Assembly: GCA_020847435.1 (NCBI GenBank)
Contig: JADLBX010000058.1
Location: 1-43,010 of the forward strand
Source of the DNA: Anaerolineales bacterium
GTDB taxonomy: Bacteria; Chloroflexota; Anaerolineae; Anaerolineales; Villigracilaceae
Direction: 5' to 3'
DNA: 43,010 nucleotides
Below are positions 7,456 through 15,780 of this stretch, piece by piece. The notes below the pieces were generated by a model. The model had not been told where the DNA came from, searched no databases, and was given only the letters and a program-made list of their open reading frames with translations. Position numbers and translations under genes: made by a program. Every line of letters begins with the position of its first letter. Within the stretch, counting starts at the first letter, position 1.

Positions 7456-8871
7456 ATGTCTTTCAACCTAAATACCACTTTCTCACAACTTGAAAATTTC
7501 GGTCACTCGCTTAGAGCGCCTTCCTATCGCATCGCGATCAAACGGACTGAAGATATTTACGATGCCTTTCAACTCGCGAAGAAACTCGGGCTGACGGTCG
7601 CCGCGCGCGGCACGGGCATCAGTTACAACGACGCCTCGCTCAACGGCGGCGGCATCGTGTTGGACATGCAGGGGATGAACCAGATCGAAGAGTGGGACCC
7701 AGCCTCCGGCGTGATACGATGCGAGTCCGGCGTCACGCTCGAGCAGTTGTGGCAACGCGTCGAACCGGATGGCTGGTGGCCTCCCGTTGTCTCCGGCACG
7801 ATGAAAACAACTCTGGGCGGATGTCTCGGGGCAAACATTCACGGCAAAAATAATTTTCAGGTTGGTCCGATCGGCGAGCATGTCGTCGAATTTACGGCGA
7901 TGCTGCCCACAGGCGCACTGGTGACTTGCACTCCGAAAAAAAATGCGGATCTGTTTTATGCGATGATCAGCGGGCTTGGGATGCTGGGCGTTTTTACTTC
8001 GATCACGTTGAAGATGAAGCGCATCTATTCGGGACTGATCTCGGTGGACGCCTGGCACGTGACGAACTTGCGCGACCATTTGAACGATTTGCGCGAACAC
8101 GCGCCGACTCACGATTACATTGTCGGTTGGTTGGACGCGTTTGCAGGCAGAAAAAATTTGGGGCGCGGACAGATCCACGGCGCGCGGCAGTTGAACGAGG
8201 GCGAAGACCCAAACCCGGAGAAGACGATGCGGCTCCCGTTCCAACATCTGCCCGACCGTTTCTTTGGAGTTTTATCAAAATCGAAGTTGCATTATTTCAT
8301 GAACCCGATGATGAATAATTTCGGCATGAGATTCGTGAACATGGGAAGATATGCTTTGTCGTTGCGGCATCACACATTCCGACAATCTCACGCCGCGTTT
8401 CATTTCCTGCTCGATTACGCGCCGGAATGGGAACGTTCGTTCGGACGGGGCGGGCTGATTCAATATCAGTCGTTTTTGCCCAAAGAGACGGCGGAGGATG
8501 CATGGCGTGAACTCCTGCAACTTTCACAACGCCGCGGACTGCCGTCGTATTTGGGAGTGACGAAGCGTCACCGCCCGGATAAATTCCTACTAACCCACAG
8601 CGTGGACGGCTTTTCGCTCGCGTTGGATTTCAAAGTGACCGATTCGAATCGCAGACGGTTGAGCGCGATGTTACAGGAGTTCGATCGCATCGCCCTCGAC
8701 GCGGGCGGGCGGTTCTATTTCGCCAAGAACAGCGAGACGACCGCCGAATCCGCGCGCAGGTTCTTGGGCGACGCGGCAATCGCCAAATTCAAAAAACTCA
8801 AAAAGCGTTGCGACCCGAACGGGGCGCTCGAGTCGGATTTGTATCGCAGGATATTCGGCAAAACACAATGA
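7456..8871 (+). CDS. FAD-binding oxidase resembling DprE1 (decaprenylphosphoryl-ribose 2-oxidase)
   Basis: 471 residues, a little longer than mycobacterial DprE1. The VAO-type FAD domain shows ARGTGISYNDASLNGGG, GGCLGANIHGKNN and GPIGEHV, matching the DprE1 FAD-loop region. The C-terminal substrate domain has RFYFAKNS, whose Lys424 aligns with the catalytic Lys of DprE1. The residue aligning with the benzothiazinone-reactive Cys387 of M. tuberculosis DprE1 is Ala389 (in FSLALDF), so covalent inhibition by that class would not be expected. It is the likely partner of the DprE2-like SDR just upstream, and its stop overlaps the sthA ATG. A related sugar-alcohol or lactone oxidase is the alternative, but the pairing argues for a DprE1-type reaction. 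Confidence 0.87.
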   Translation: MSFNLNTTFSQLENFGHSLRAPSYRIAIKRTEDIYDAFQLAKKLGLTVAARGTGISYNDASLNGGGIVLDMQGMNQIEEWDPASGVIRCESGVTLEQLWQRVEPDGWWPPVVSGTMKTTLGGCLGANIHGKNNFQVGPIGEHVVEFTAMLPTGALVTCTPKKNADLFYAMISGLGMLGVFTSITLKMKRIYSGLISVDAWHVTNLRDHLNDLREHAPTHDYIVGWLDAFAGRKNLGRGQIHGARQLNEGEDPNPEKTMRLPFQHLPDRFFGVLSKSKLHYFMNPMMNNFGMRFVNMGRYALSLRHHTFRQSHAAFHFLLDYAPEWERSFGRGGLIQYQSFLPKETAEDAWRELLQLSQRRGLPSYLGVTKRHRPDKFLLTHSVDGFSLALDFKVTDSNRRRLSAMLQEFDRIALDAGGRFYFAKNSETTAESARRFLGDAAIAKFKKLKKRCDPNGALESDLYRRIFGKTQ

Positions 8872-10283
8872 CCATGGAACACTACGATTTGATCGTCATC
8901 GGTTCAGGACCTGCAGGGGAGAAGGGCGCGGCGCAAGCCGCCTATTTCGGTAAACGCGTGGCGATCATCGAGCGCGCCGAACATGTGGGCGGCGCGGGGA
9001 TTAACACCGGCACCGTTCCATCGAAGACTTTGCGCGAAGCCGCGTTGTATTTTTCGGGAATCCGCCAACGCGGTTTGTATGGCATAGATTATTCGCTGAA
9101 AGAGAATCTCTCGGTCAAAGACTTTATGCACCGCGAGCACATGGTGGTGAACAAAGAGCGCCACATCATCGAGCGGAATCTGCAACGCCACAACATTGAC
9201 TTGATTCACGGGAATGCCTCGTTGGTAGATGCCCACACGGTACGCGTCGAATCTCCAAAGGGCGAAACGACTCTCGCGGCTGATTTCATCCTGATCGCGA
9301 CCGGTTCTTCTCCACACCATCCGCCGGAGATCCCCTTCGATGGCGACCTGATCTTCGACTCGGACACGATCCTGCGGATGAACCGTATCCCCAAAACGAT
9401 GGCGGTCGTCGGCGGCGGCGTGATCGGCTCCGAATACGCTTCGATCTTTGTCGCGCTCGGCGTGGACGTGACCTTGATCGAATCGAAGGAACGCATCCTG
9501 CCTTTCATCGACTCGGAGATCATCGAACGATTGCGCTATCAATTGTCCCTGATCGGTTTGCATTTTGCGCTCGGCGAAAAGATGACCGAAATCTCGCGCC
9601 ACGAACATCATGTCCATTTGACGTTGGAGCAAGCGGGCGAGATGGAATTTGATGTGGCGTTGATCTCCGCCGGCAGGCAAAGCAACGTGCAAGGATTGGG
9701 GCTTGAGCAAATCGGCGTCACGCTCGGGAATCGCGGACTCGTGATCGTCAACGAAAAATATCAAACGAGCGTGCCGAACATCTATGCCGCAGGCGACGTG
9801 ATTGGTTTCCCCGCGCTGGCATCCACTTCGATGGAACAGGCGCGCGTGGCGATGGTGCACGCCTTCGATTTGGCATACAAGGAGCACATGTCGTCCATCT
9901 TGCCGCTGGCGGTGTACACGATTCCCGAAATGTCGTCGGTGGGTCTCACCGAGGACGAATGTAAGGCTAATAATATTGCGTGTCTTATCGGACGCGCCTA
10001 CTACGAACACAACGCGCGCGGACAGATCATCGGCGATATGAGCGGCATGATCAAACTGGTCTTTGCCACTGCGGATAAGAAATTGCTCGGCGCACACATC
10101 ATCGGCGAACAAGCGTCGGAACTGATCCATATCGCATCCCACGTGATGATGGCAAGTGGCTCGATAGACGTTTTCATCGACGCGGTCTATAACTATCCCA
10201 CGCTGGCGGATACGTATAAATACGCGGCGTACGATGGGTTGGGAAATTTCGAAAAATGGAATCCGTCGAATAAAAAGAGATGA
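8868..10283 (+). CDS. sthA: Soluble pyridine nucleotide transhydrogenase
   Basis: 471 residues from the ATG at 8868, which overlaps the previous stop (ATGA); an ATG at 8874 is the alternative. It is a flavoprotein disulfide reductase-family fold: FAD motif GSGPAG (12-17), NAD(P) motif VVGGGVIGSEYAS, and a C-terminal dimer domain. The region that holds the redox cystine in lipoamide dehydrogenase reads GGAGINTGTVPSK, with Gly44 and Thr49 in the cysteine positions, so it cannot act as a disulfide reductase. This fits SthA/UdhA, which exchanges reducing equivalents between NADPH and NAD+ in the cytosol. It may supply or drain NAD(P)H for the adjacent redox enzymes, but no specific link is shown. 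Confidence 0.9.
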   Translation: MTMEHYDLIVIGSGPAGEKGAAQAAYFGKRVAIIERAEHVGGAGINTGTVPSKTLREAALYFSGIRQRGLYGIDYSLKENLSVKDFMHREHMVVNKERHIIERNLQRHNIDLIHGNASLVDAHTVRVESPKGETTLAADFILIATGSSPHHPPEIPFDGDLIFDSDTILRMNRIPKTMAVVGGGVIGSEYASIFVALGVDVTLIESKERILPFIDSEIIERLRYQLSLIGLHFALGEKMTEISRHEHHVHLTLEQAGEMEFDVALISAGRQSNVQGLGLEQIGVTLGNRGLVIVNEKYQTSVPNIYAAGDVIGFPALASTSMEQARVAMVHAFDLAYKEHMSSILPLAVYTIPEMSSVGLTEDECKANNIACLIGRAYYEHNARGQIIGDMSGMIKLVFATADKKLLGAHIIGEQASELIHIASHVMMASGSIDVFIDAVYNYPTLADTYKYAAYDGLGNFEKWNPSNKKR

Positions 10284-10286
10284 AGA

Positions 10287-11054
10287 ATGCACATTGACGT
10301 TCTTGATCTCGGCTTGATCGAATACGAAACCGCGTGGAAATTGCAGGATCAATACGCGGCGGAAATCGCGGAAGGCAAGCGCGCGCCGACGCTGCTCCTG
10401 CTCGAACATCCGCACGTCTACACCTTCGGTCGGCGCGGCAAACAGGAAAATTTACTGTGGGGCGAAGCGCAACTGAAAGAAAAAGGAATCGCCATCCACT
10501 GGGTGGATCGCGGCGGCGACGTGACCTATCACGGACCCGGTCAGTTGGTGGGGTATCCGTTAATTCCACTGATTCCCCTCTCCCGCTGGGAGAGGGGAGT
10601 CCCTCACCCCTACCCCTCTCCCAGCGGGAGAGGGGCTGGGGGTGAGGGGGAAACCCGCATCCCTCAAGCCGACTACGTCGGCTACGTCCGCAACCTCGAA
10701 AAAGTGATCGTCACCGCGCTTGCGAACCTTGGTCTCGCGGCGGGACAACGCCCCGGACTCACAGGCGTGTGGATTCAAGCCGACGTGCATTCACGCTGTC
10801 CGCGCTGTTCGCCGGAGGAACGGAAGAAACCCGCCAAGATCGCGGCGATCGGCGTCAAAGTGGACGCGCGCGGCGTGTCGCGGCATGGCTTCGCGTTGAA
10901 CGTGAATCCCGACATGGAATATTGGGACGGCATCATCGCTTGCGGCTTGCAGGACGAGCCAATCGTTTCGCTGGCTGATTTATTTTCCGATCCGCCCTCG
11001 ATGGCGCGGGTAAAGGAAGAAATTGTAAAAGCGTTTGGGGAAGTGTTCGAATAA
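10287..11054 (+). CDS. lipB: Octanoyltransferase with an in-frame repeat insertion
   Basis: 255 residues, longer than most LipB proteins. It transfers octanoyl from acyl carrier protein to lipoyl domains, the first step of lipoate synthesis. Conserved parts: RGGDVTYHGPGQ (75-86), Lys184 in AKIAAIG, and Cys219 in IIACGLQD as the acyl-thioester residue. Residues ~95-124 (starting LIPLSRWERG) interrupt the family pattern between GQLVGYP and the YVRNLEKV helix. They are encoded by a palindromic repeat, and the reading frame is kept. A second short insertion, HSRCPRCSPEE, carries a CxxC pair. The start is 3 nt after the sthA stop. Catalytic residues are intact, so the enzyme is probably active. 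Confidence 0.9.
   Translation: MHIDVLDLGLIEYETAWKLQDQYAAEIAEGKRAPTLLLLEHPHVYTFGRRGKQENLLWGEAQLKEKGIAIHWVDRGGDVTYHGPGQLVGYPLIPLIPLSRWERGVPHPYPSPSGRGAGGEGETRIPQADYVGYVRNLEKVIVTALANLGLAAGQRPGLTGVWIQADVHSRCPRCSPEERKKPAKIAAIGVKVDARGVSRHGFALNVNPDMEYWDGIIACGLQDEPIVSLADLFSDPPSMARVKEEIVKAFGEVFE
10571..10650. repeat. Palindromic CCCTCTCCC/GGGAGAGGG repeat inside lipB
   Basis: Nested inverted arms such as CCCCTCTCCCGCTGGGAGAG and CCCCTCTCCCAGCGGGAGAG fill an in-frame insertion. The same family occurs in the DUF1786 gene (17256-17291) and, mixed, at the end of the wzy-like gene. Confidence 0.85.
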
Positions 11055-11057
11055 TCA

Positions 11058-11142
11058 CGTCATTGCGAGAAGGGCGAAGCCCGACGAAGCAATCTCCGTG
11101 GTTGTGTTGGAGATTGCTTCGCCCTTCGGGCTCGCAATGACG
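11058..11142. repeat. REP-like element CGTCATTGCGAG ... CTCGCAATGACG
   Basis: Terminal arms CGTCATTGCGAG (11058-11069) and CTCGCAATGACG (11131-11142) enclose secondary arms around GAAGCAATCTCC and GGAGATTGCTTC. This is the structure of a widespread intergenic palindromic element. It lies directly after lipB. Confidence 0.85.
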
Positions 11143-11228
11143 GAAAATATTCATAAAACCGATGGGTGATTTCTCAATTGAAAAAGACTTTGATACACTT
11201 CGGCATCCTAGAAACTGTTTCTTAACCT

Positions 11229-11325
11229 CTTATTTGGACACGGACAACACGGATTACACTGATTTTCACGGAAAAACCTTTTCAAAAATCTGCTCTTTTC
11301 CGTGCGTTCCGTGAAATCCGTGTAC
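11229..11325. repeat. CACGGA-type inverted repeat, copy 1
   Basis: The sequence contains CACGGATTACACTGATTTTC and the inverse TTCCGTGAAATCCGTGTAC. Related copies are at 19275-19344, 31279-31335 and loosely 35602-35690. Confidence 0.7.
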
Positions 11326-11375
11326 AAAAGAATGATGCTCTGAGAACCTATTTTGTTAGAACCATCCTCCTCCAG

Positions 11376-11408
11376 GAAGACAACCCCACAAGGGTTGTCT
11401 TCTTTTTT
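11376..11408 (+). terminator. Rho-independent terminator
   Basis: Perfect 11-bp stem GAAGACAACCC/GGGTTGTCTTC with loop CACAA, followed by TTTTTT (11403-11408). It would end transcripts from the lipB side, and it lies 27 nt upstream of the MFS start. Confidence 0.85.
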
Positions 11409-11423
11409 AGCCTGTGTTATTCT
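11395..11423 (+). promoter_or_regulatory. Candidate MFS promoter overlapping the terminator
   Basis: TTGTCT (11395-11400) in the 3' arm of the terminator, a 17-bp spacer, then TATTCT (11418-11423) preceded by TGT as an extended -10. Transcription would begin within a few nt of the ATG at 11436. Confidence 0.4.
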
Positions 11424-11435
11424 CCCTAACTCAAT

Positions 11436-12851
11436 ATGAATTCGGTCATTTCTATAAGCCGCCCGCGGGGCTTGCAAGGGCTCTTCATCATCTGGTTGGG
11501 ACAAATGGTTTCGGGGACCGCCTCGAGCATCGCTTTCTTCGCGCTCCCCGCGTGGATTTTAGGCCGCACCCAATCGAGCGGCAACGCGCTCGGTTCGTGG
11601 GAATCGCTATACTTCGGCTCCTACCTGCTGATGATCCTGTTTGCCGGCGTCTTCGTGGATCGCTACCCGCGCAAGGCGATGATGCTGGTTTACGACATCC
11701 TCTCGCTCGCCGCGGCGCTGATGCTGTTGATTCTAGAGCGGGCAGACGCGCTTGCCCTCTGGCATTTGTATCTGGCGGCAATCTTTCAGGGGGTGGGCTA
11801 TGCCTTTCAATCGCCGTCCTACTCCGCCGCCATCACTACGATGGTCTCCAAAAAGAACTTCGTGCGTGCCAATGGCTTCATCGCCTTGCTGGATAGCGCG
11901 CCGGGCATTATCGGTCCCGTGTTGGCGGTCTTGCTTTTTCGCGGTGTGGGTCTTAGCGGCATTCTGGCGCTCAACTTGCTGTCCTACGCGGTCTCGATCG
12001 CGGCCCTGCTGATCGTGGACGTTCCGCTGACGCCTCACACGCAGGAGGGGGAACAGGCGCACGGTGAATTTTTCAAAGAAGCGATGTATGGCGTGCGCTA
12101 CATCCTCAAACGCCCCGGCTTGCTTGGCGTGCAACTCATCTTTTTCTTTGGTAATTTTTTCTCCGGTGTGGCGCTTTCGGTCACTTCGTTGTTTACGATG
12201 GTTTCCCTGCGCACGGGCGGCGACCCCAGTAATGCCGGCACAGCCCAATCTGCGGCGGCGTTCGCCGCGCTGGTTGTGGGAATTTTTCTGACAGTGGTGG
12301 GCGGCATCCGGCGCCCGGTTCGCGCCATCCTGCTCGGGTGGATTCTCTCCAGCCTCTTCGGCCTGACCTTGCTGGGCATCGGTCAACTGCTGATCTTCTG
12401 GATCATCGCCGCCGTGGTGGATGCGGCTTTCGAGCCGGTCGTCAACGTTTCGCTGGATTCATTCCTCCAGACGAAGATTCCCCCCGACGTACAAGGACGC
12501 GTCTTTGCCGCCAGTGACTTTTTGGCTCAAGCAATGATTCCTCTCACGCCCCTTGTGGCTGGGTTTCTCGGCGAAGGCATCTTCGAGCCGGCAATGGCAG
12601 AGGGCGGTCAACTCGTCCGCTACTTCGGCTGGATCGTCGGCACGGGACCCGGTTCGGGCTTCGGGTTGATGATCTTCCTGTGCGGCATCGCCGGCACGCT
12701 GATCGGCCTCTCCGGCTACCTCGTCCGCGCCATCCGTGATGTGGATGTGATCCTGCCAGATTTTGACACCCTGCCGAAGATCAAGAACCCCATCAAGCCA
12801 GAGCAATCTGAAAAACAGAAACCCGACATTAAACCGAAAGTTGAAAATTAA
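11436..12851 (+). CDS. MFS transporter (EntS-like, MFS_3 type)
   Basis: 471 residues with about 12 hydrophobic segments, e.g. LYFGSYLLMILFAGVFVD and AAAFAALVVGIFLTVVGG. The loop after TM2 carries VDRYPRKAMM, the MFS motif A equivalent (D-R-x-x-R-K). The C-terminus is a soluble charged tail of ~40 residues. The family exports siderophores, macrolides and other small molecules, or is of unknown substrate; nothing nearby identifies the cargo. A terminator and a promoter lie just upstream, so it is probably its own transcription unit. No ribosome binding site is obvious before the ATG, which fits a very short leader. Confidence 0.85.
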   Translation: MNSVISISRPRGLQGLFIIWLGQMVSGTASSIAFFALPAWILGRTQSSGNALGSWESLYFGSYLLMILFAGVFVDRYPRKAMMLVYDILSLAAALMLLILERADALALWHLYLAAIFQGVGYAFQSPSYSAAITTMVSKKNFVRANGFIALLDSAPGIIGPVLAVLLFRGVGLSGILALNLLSYAVSIAALLIVDVPLTPHTQEGEQAHGEFFKEAMYGVRYILKRPGLLGVQLIFFFGNFFSGVALSVTSLFTMVSLRTGGDPSNAGTAQSAAAFAALVVGIFLTVVGGIRRPVRAILLGWILSSLFGLTLLGIGQLLIFWIIAAVVDAAFEPVVNVSLDSFLQTKIPPDVQGRVFAASDFLAQAMIPLTPLVAGFLGEGIFEPAMAEGGQLVRYFGWIVGTGPGSGFGLMIFLCGIAGTLIGLSGYLVRAIRDVDVILPDFDTLPKIKNPIKPEQSEKQKPDIKPKVEN

Positions 12852-12866
12852 GTATAATCACGTACC

Positions 12867-12923
12867 GCAAAGTTCACTTTGTGAAGGTAAACCATCCTTC
12901 GTTCACTGCAAAGTTCACTTTGC
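12867..12923. repeat. Two copies of GCAAAGTTCACTTTG(C)
   Basis: A 15-bp direct repeat (12867-12881 and 12908-12922). Each copy is itself palindromic (GCAAAGT-TC-ACTTTGC). It lies after the MFS stop. Confidence 0.7.
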
Positions 12924-12956
12924 AAACAAAACCAAACGTTGCACGCGAGAATCAAA

Positions 12957-12986
12957 CAGGCTGAGGATTCTAGAGTCCTCAGCCTG
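12957..12986. terminator. Hairpin terminator between convergent genes
   Basis: 11-bp stem CAGGCTGAGGA/TCCTCAGCCTG with an 8-nt loop, between the MFS gene (plus) and the coiled-coil protein gene (minus). The following T-rich tracts are short on both strands, so it may work weakly in both directions. Confidence 0.6.
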
Positions 12987-13030
12987 TCTTCATTCAACGC
13001 AATGGCTAATAACATCCGCCATCGTTCTTG

Positions 13031-13855
13031 CTAAGGCGTTGGCGTTGGAGTCGCTGTACTTTCGACAACAGGCGTAGCAGTTTCCGAGACGCTGACCGTC
13101 GGCACAAACGTGGGCGTTGCAGTGGATGCGACCGGGTACCCATCCATCAAAACCTGCCAGGCGATATTCAAGTCGTCGCTTGCGGCGACAGGGAAATCGG
13201 GCAGGTTCTTGATGGAAAGGTCGAGTCGGAAGAGCGCTTCGGTTAAGTCGGCTTGTTTTGATTCAGGCGCGGTGGCTTGGAGTTTCGCCAGCGCGTCGCG
13301 CGCGGCTTGCACATCGGAACGCGCCAGCCCGAAATTGCTTTGATATAAAAACAATCTGGCGCGCGAAAGGAGTTCCATCGCCTTCAGCAGATCGGATTGA
13401 TAGGTGAGTTCGGCGAGCGTTTCATTTCGTTCCGTGTCCGCGCTTTCCAGTGTTCCGACGCGCGAATCGATCTCGGTCAGCGAACTGCCTTGATTTGCTT
13501 GTCCAGCCTCCAGCGTGGAAACACGAAGCTGCAGGTCGGCGATCTGAATCTCGCTTTGATTCTGCTTGAACGTGATGTCGTTCATTTGGGAGGTATTCTC
13601 CTCCACCGGGCGAACCAACTTTTCATAGACAAACGGCGCCCCAAAGTAGACCAATGCGCCGCACCCGGCGATCACCGCCGCGATCAGAATCAGCCGAAAC
13701 AGGGCAAGGATAAAATTCCTCATCACTTTGCCGACTGATTGTTTCGGCTTTTTTTCTGCATCGGCATCTGGCGGATTTTCAGGTTGCGACGCGCTCTCGG
13801 TCTCTTGCGGAACGGGAACAATTTCATTCTCATCGGGTTTATTTTCTTCAAGCAT
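13031..13855 (-). CDS. Single-pass membrane protein with coiled coil and Thr-Pro tail
   Basis: 274 residues. An acidic, proline-rich N-terminal cytoplasmic segment (~1-45) is followed by one strong transmembrane helix (FILALFRLILIAAVIAGCGALVYFG, ~48-72). An extracytoplasmic coiled coil (~80-140, with DLQLRVSTLEAGQANQG and IDSRVGTLESADTE) and a helical region (~140-220) follow, then a low-complexity TATPTP-type tail. No catalytic motif is seen and I do not recognise a family. It looks like a cell-envelope structural or scaffold protein. It starts 42 nt downstream of the pepF stop on the same strand, so the two may be co-transcribed. Confidence 0.8.
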   Translation of the reverse strand: MLEENKPDENEIVPVPQETESASQPENPPDADAEKKPKQSVGKVMRNFILALFRLILIAAVIAGCGALVYFGAPFVYEKLVRPVEENTSQMNDITFKQNQSEIQIADLQLRVSTLEAGQANQGSSLTEIDSRVGTLESADTERNETLAELTYQSDLLKAMELLSRARLFLYQSNFGLARSDVQAARDALAKLQATAPESKQADLTEALFRLDLSIKNLPDFPVAASDDLNIAWQVLMDGYPVASTATPTFVPTVSVSETATPVVESTATPTPTP

Positions 13856-13897
13856 GGTGAATCTCCTGTATCTACATTTGGTAACGGTGTGATTGAT

Positions 13898-15706
13898 TTA
13901 GCGACTCGTCAACACCCCCAGCCGATCCACGTATTCCTCCAAAACGGCGAACGCGTCTTCGATGGGCTGGGTAGTTGTCATGTCAATTCCCGCGACGCGG
14001 TACACGTCCATCGGCGACTTGGACGAACCCGCCTTGAGGAAATTGATGTGATCCTGCGCGGCATTAGGGATGCCGTCGAGAATCCGTTTGGCGATGGCGT
14101 TCGCGGCGGAGATGCCGATGGCGTATTGGAACGAGTAGTAGTCAATGTACAGATGCGTGGTGAACGTACCCCACGTAATGCCCACGCGTTGACGGTCCAG
14201 ATTCATTTCTCCGCCGTAGCCTTCGCTGAATAGGTCCGCCATCAGTTCGATCATCGCGTCGGCGGTGAGCGGCTGACCTTTTTCCACGCGTTGATGCGTT
14301 TCCAATTCGAAGCGCGCCAAGGTGGGCATGATGAAGAAGTAACGGTGGAAGTTGTCCATCGCTTCTTCGAGCAGGGCGGTCTGGAAATATTTATTCGTGT
14401 TGGTCTTGAGCAAATGGGCGCGCGTCATTGCCTGATTGAAATTGGAGGCGGTCTCCGAGATGATCGAAGGATATGTGTAATAGATCATCGGTTGCGCGCG
14501 GCTGGCGTAATACGCGTGCATCGAGTGGCCGAGCTCATGCGCGAGCGTGCTCATACTGCCGACGTCGTCGGTGTAACTCATCATGATGAACGGATGCGTA
14601 TCGCTGGGGACGCGCGTCGAGAACGCGCCCTGCCGCTTCCCCGCGTTGGGCGACCAATCTACCCATTGGTCATGCAGGCATCCCCTGCGCATGACGCGTA
14701 CGTACTCCTCTCCCATTGGCGCGAGTCCCTCGCAGATCCAATCCACCACTTTTTCAAACGGGACTTTGTGAGTCTTCGTCGTGAGCGGCGCCCACACATC
14801 GTACGGATGAAGCGTCTTCACGCCCAATGCCTTGCGGCGGATGCGCCAATATTTGTGCCACAGCGGCAGATTCTTCTTGAAGATGTTCAGCAAATTATGG
14901 AACATCTCAACGGGCACGTCGCCGTTGAAGAGCGTGGCTTCGAGCGACGAATTGAATTTGCGCGCTTTCATGTTGAACACGTTGGCTTTGATCGAAGCGG
15001 TGAGGTTGCCCGCCAGCGTGTTTTTGTATTCGAGATATTTGTCGTTGTAATTTTCCCAAGCCGTTTGCCGCGCTTTGCGATCGGACGTGTTCAGAATCGC
15101 ATCGAACGCGCTCTGCGTCAATACCACTTTTTTGCCTTTGCTATTTTTCGCGGGCTTGAATTTAAAATCGGCATTCGCTAATTGACTCGCCGTGTTCCGC
15201 ACCGTGCCGAAGGGATCGCGCAACATGCCGAGCAACTCCTCCACTTCGGCGCTGCGGACGTGCGCCTGTTTGCGGAAGAGGTCGGCGATGAAGCGCTCGT
15301 AGACTTTCATCCGCCCATCGGATTCGACCCACCCTCGCAACTTCGCTTCACCCACCGACAGGAGTTCTGGTTCCACGTAGGACGCCGCCGCGCCCACCTC
15401 AGCCAGCATGGACATCGCCTTCCCATTCATCGCCGCGCCTTGCTGATCGTTCGCATCCACTGAACTCGACATGGTCGCATACACACGGACTTTCATCGAA
15501 CGCTGTTCGAGCGCGTCCATGGCGTTCAGCGCTTCGAGGAATGTGTCCACGCTATCGCCGAGATGTCCCTTGTACTTTTGAATCGAAGGCAAAGCATCGA
15601 GAATCTTCTTCACCTCCTCATCGAATTGACTCGGCGAGGCGAACACGCTCTCGGCATTCCAAGCCTGGTCCTTCTTCACTTTCGCGCGGGGCAGGGGAGC
15701 GGACAT
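13898..15706 (-). CDS. pepF: Oligoendopeptidase F (M3 metallopeptidase)
   Basis: 602 residues, the standard PepF length. The zinc site is HELGHSMHAYY (His390, Glu391, His394), with a downstream glutamate in the ISETASNFNQ segment as third ligand. The N-terminal helical lobe is also typical (LPSIQKYKGHLGDS, SMKVRVYATMSS). It is a cytosolic peptidase that degrades oligopeptides of about 7-17 residues. The ATG at 15706 has GGAG upstream, right after a terminator hairpin that ends the LysM gene. The hairpin loop contains TATAAT on the minus strand, which could serve as the pepF -10. Confidence 0.93.
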   Translation of the reverse strand: MSAPLPRAKVKKDQAWNAESVFASPSQFDEEVKKILDALPSIQKYKGHLGDSVDTFLEALNAMDALEQRSMKVRVYATMSSSVDANDQQGAAMNGKAMSMLAEVGAAASYVEPELLSVGEAKLRGWVESDGRMKVYERFIADLFRKQAHVRSAEVEELLGMLRDPFGTVRNTASQLANADFKFKPAKNSKGKKVVLTQSAFDAILNTSDRKARQTAWENYNDKYLEYKNTLAGNLTASIKANVFNMKARKFNSSLEATLFNGDVPVEMFHNLLNIFKKNLPLWHKYWRIRRKALGVKTLHPYDVWAPLTTKTHKVPFEKVVDWICEGLAPMGEEYVRVMRRGCLHDQWVDWSPNAGKRQGAFSTRVPSDTHPFIMMSYTDDVGSMSTLAHELGHSMHAYYASRAQPMIYYTYPSIISETASNFNQAMTRAHLLKTNTNKYFQTALLEEAMDNFHRYFFIMPTLARFELETHQRVEKGQPLTADAMIELMADLFSEGYGGEMNLDRQRVGITWGTFTTHLYIDYYSFQYAIGISAANAIAKRILDGIPNAAQDHINFLKAGSSKSPMDVYRVAGIDMTTTQPIEDAFAVLEEYVDRLGVLTSR

Positions 15707-15719
15707 AATATTTCTCCAT

Positions 15720-15756
15720 CAAAAAGATTGCCCCGATTATAAGCCGGGGCAATCTT
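15720..15756 (-). terminator. Intrinsic terminator for the LysM gene
   Basis: Perfect 11-bp arms AAGATTGCCCC (15724-15734) and GGGGCAATCTT (15746-15756). On the minus strand the hairpin is followed by a T5 tract. The loop contains TATAAT on the minus strand. Confidence 0.75.
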
Positions 15757-15780
15757 GGTTTTAGATTGTTTTTGTACTCG

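Larger units (their letters stand above)
11055..11435. other. Gene-free stretch with two repeats, a terminator and a promoter
   Basis: 381 nt between lipB and the MFS gene. It holds a palindromic repeat (11058-11142), a CACGGA-type inverted repeat (~11229-11325), an intrinsic terminator (11376-11408) and a candidate promoter (11395-11423). No convincing ORF is seen. Confidence 0.75.

Noticed and set aside
8904..10415. A 503-codon open frame on the minus strand
   Set aside because: It lies opposite sthA and the start of lipB, whose products are clearly conserved; its own translation has no recognisable domain.
10287..11054. lipB as a pseudogene because of the inserted repeat
   Set aside because: The frame is open through the insertion and the catalytic Lys and Cys plus the HGPGQ region are intact.
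12852..12858. TATAAT right after the MFS stop as a promoter
   Set aside because: The next gene downstream is on the opposite strand and a terminator follows, so no plausible transcript is served.
14291..15181. A 296-codon open frame on the plus strand
   Set aside because: It is antisense to pepF, which has intact family motifs; the composition is typical of a shadow frame in GC-rich DNA.
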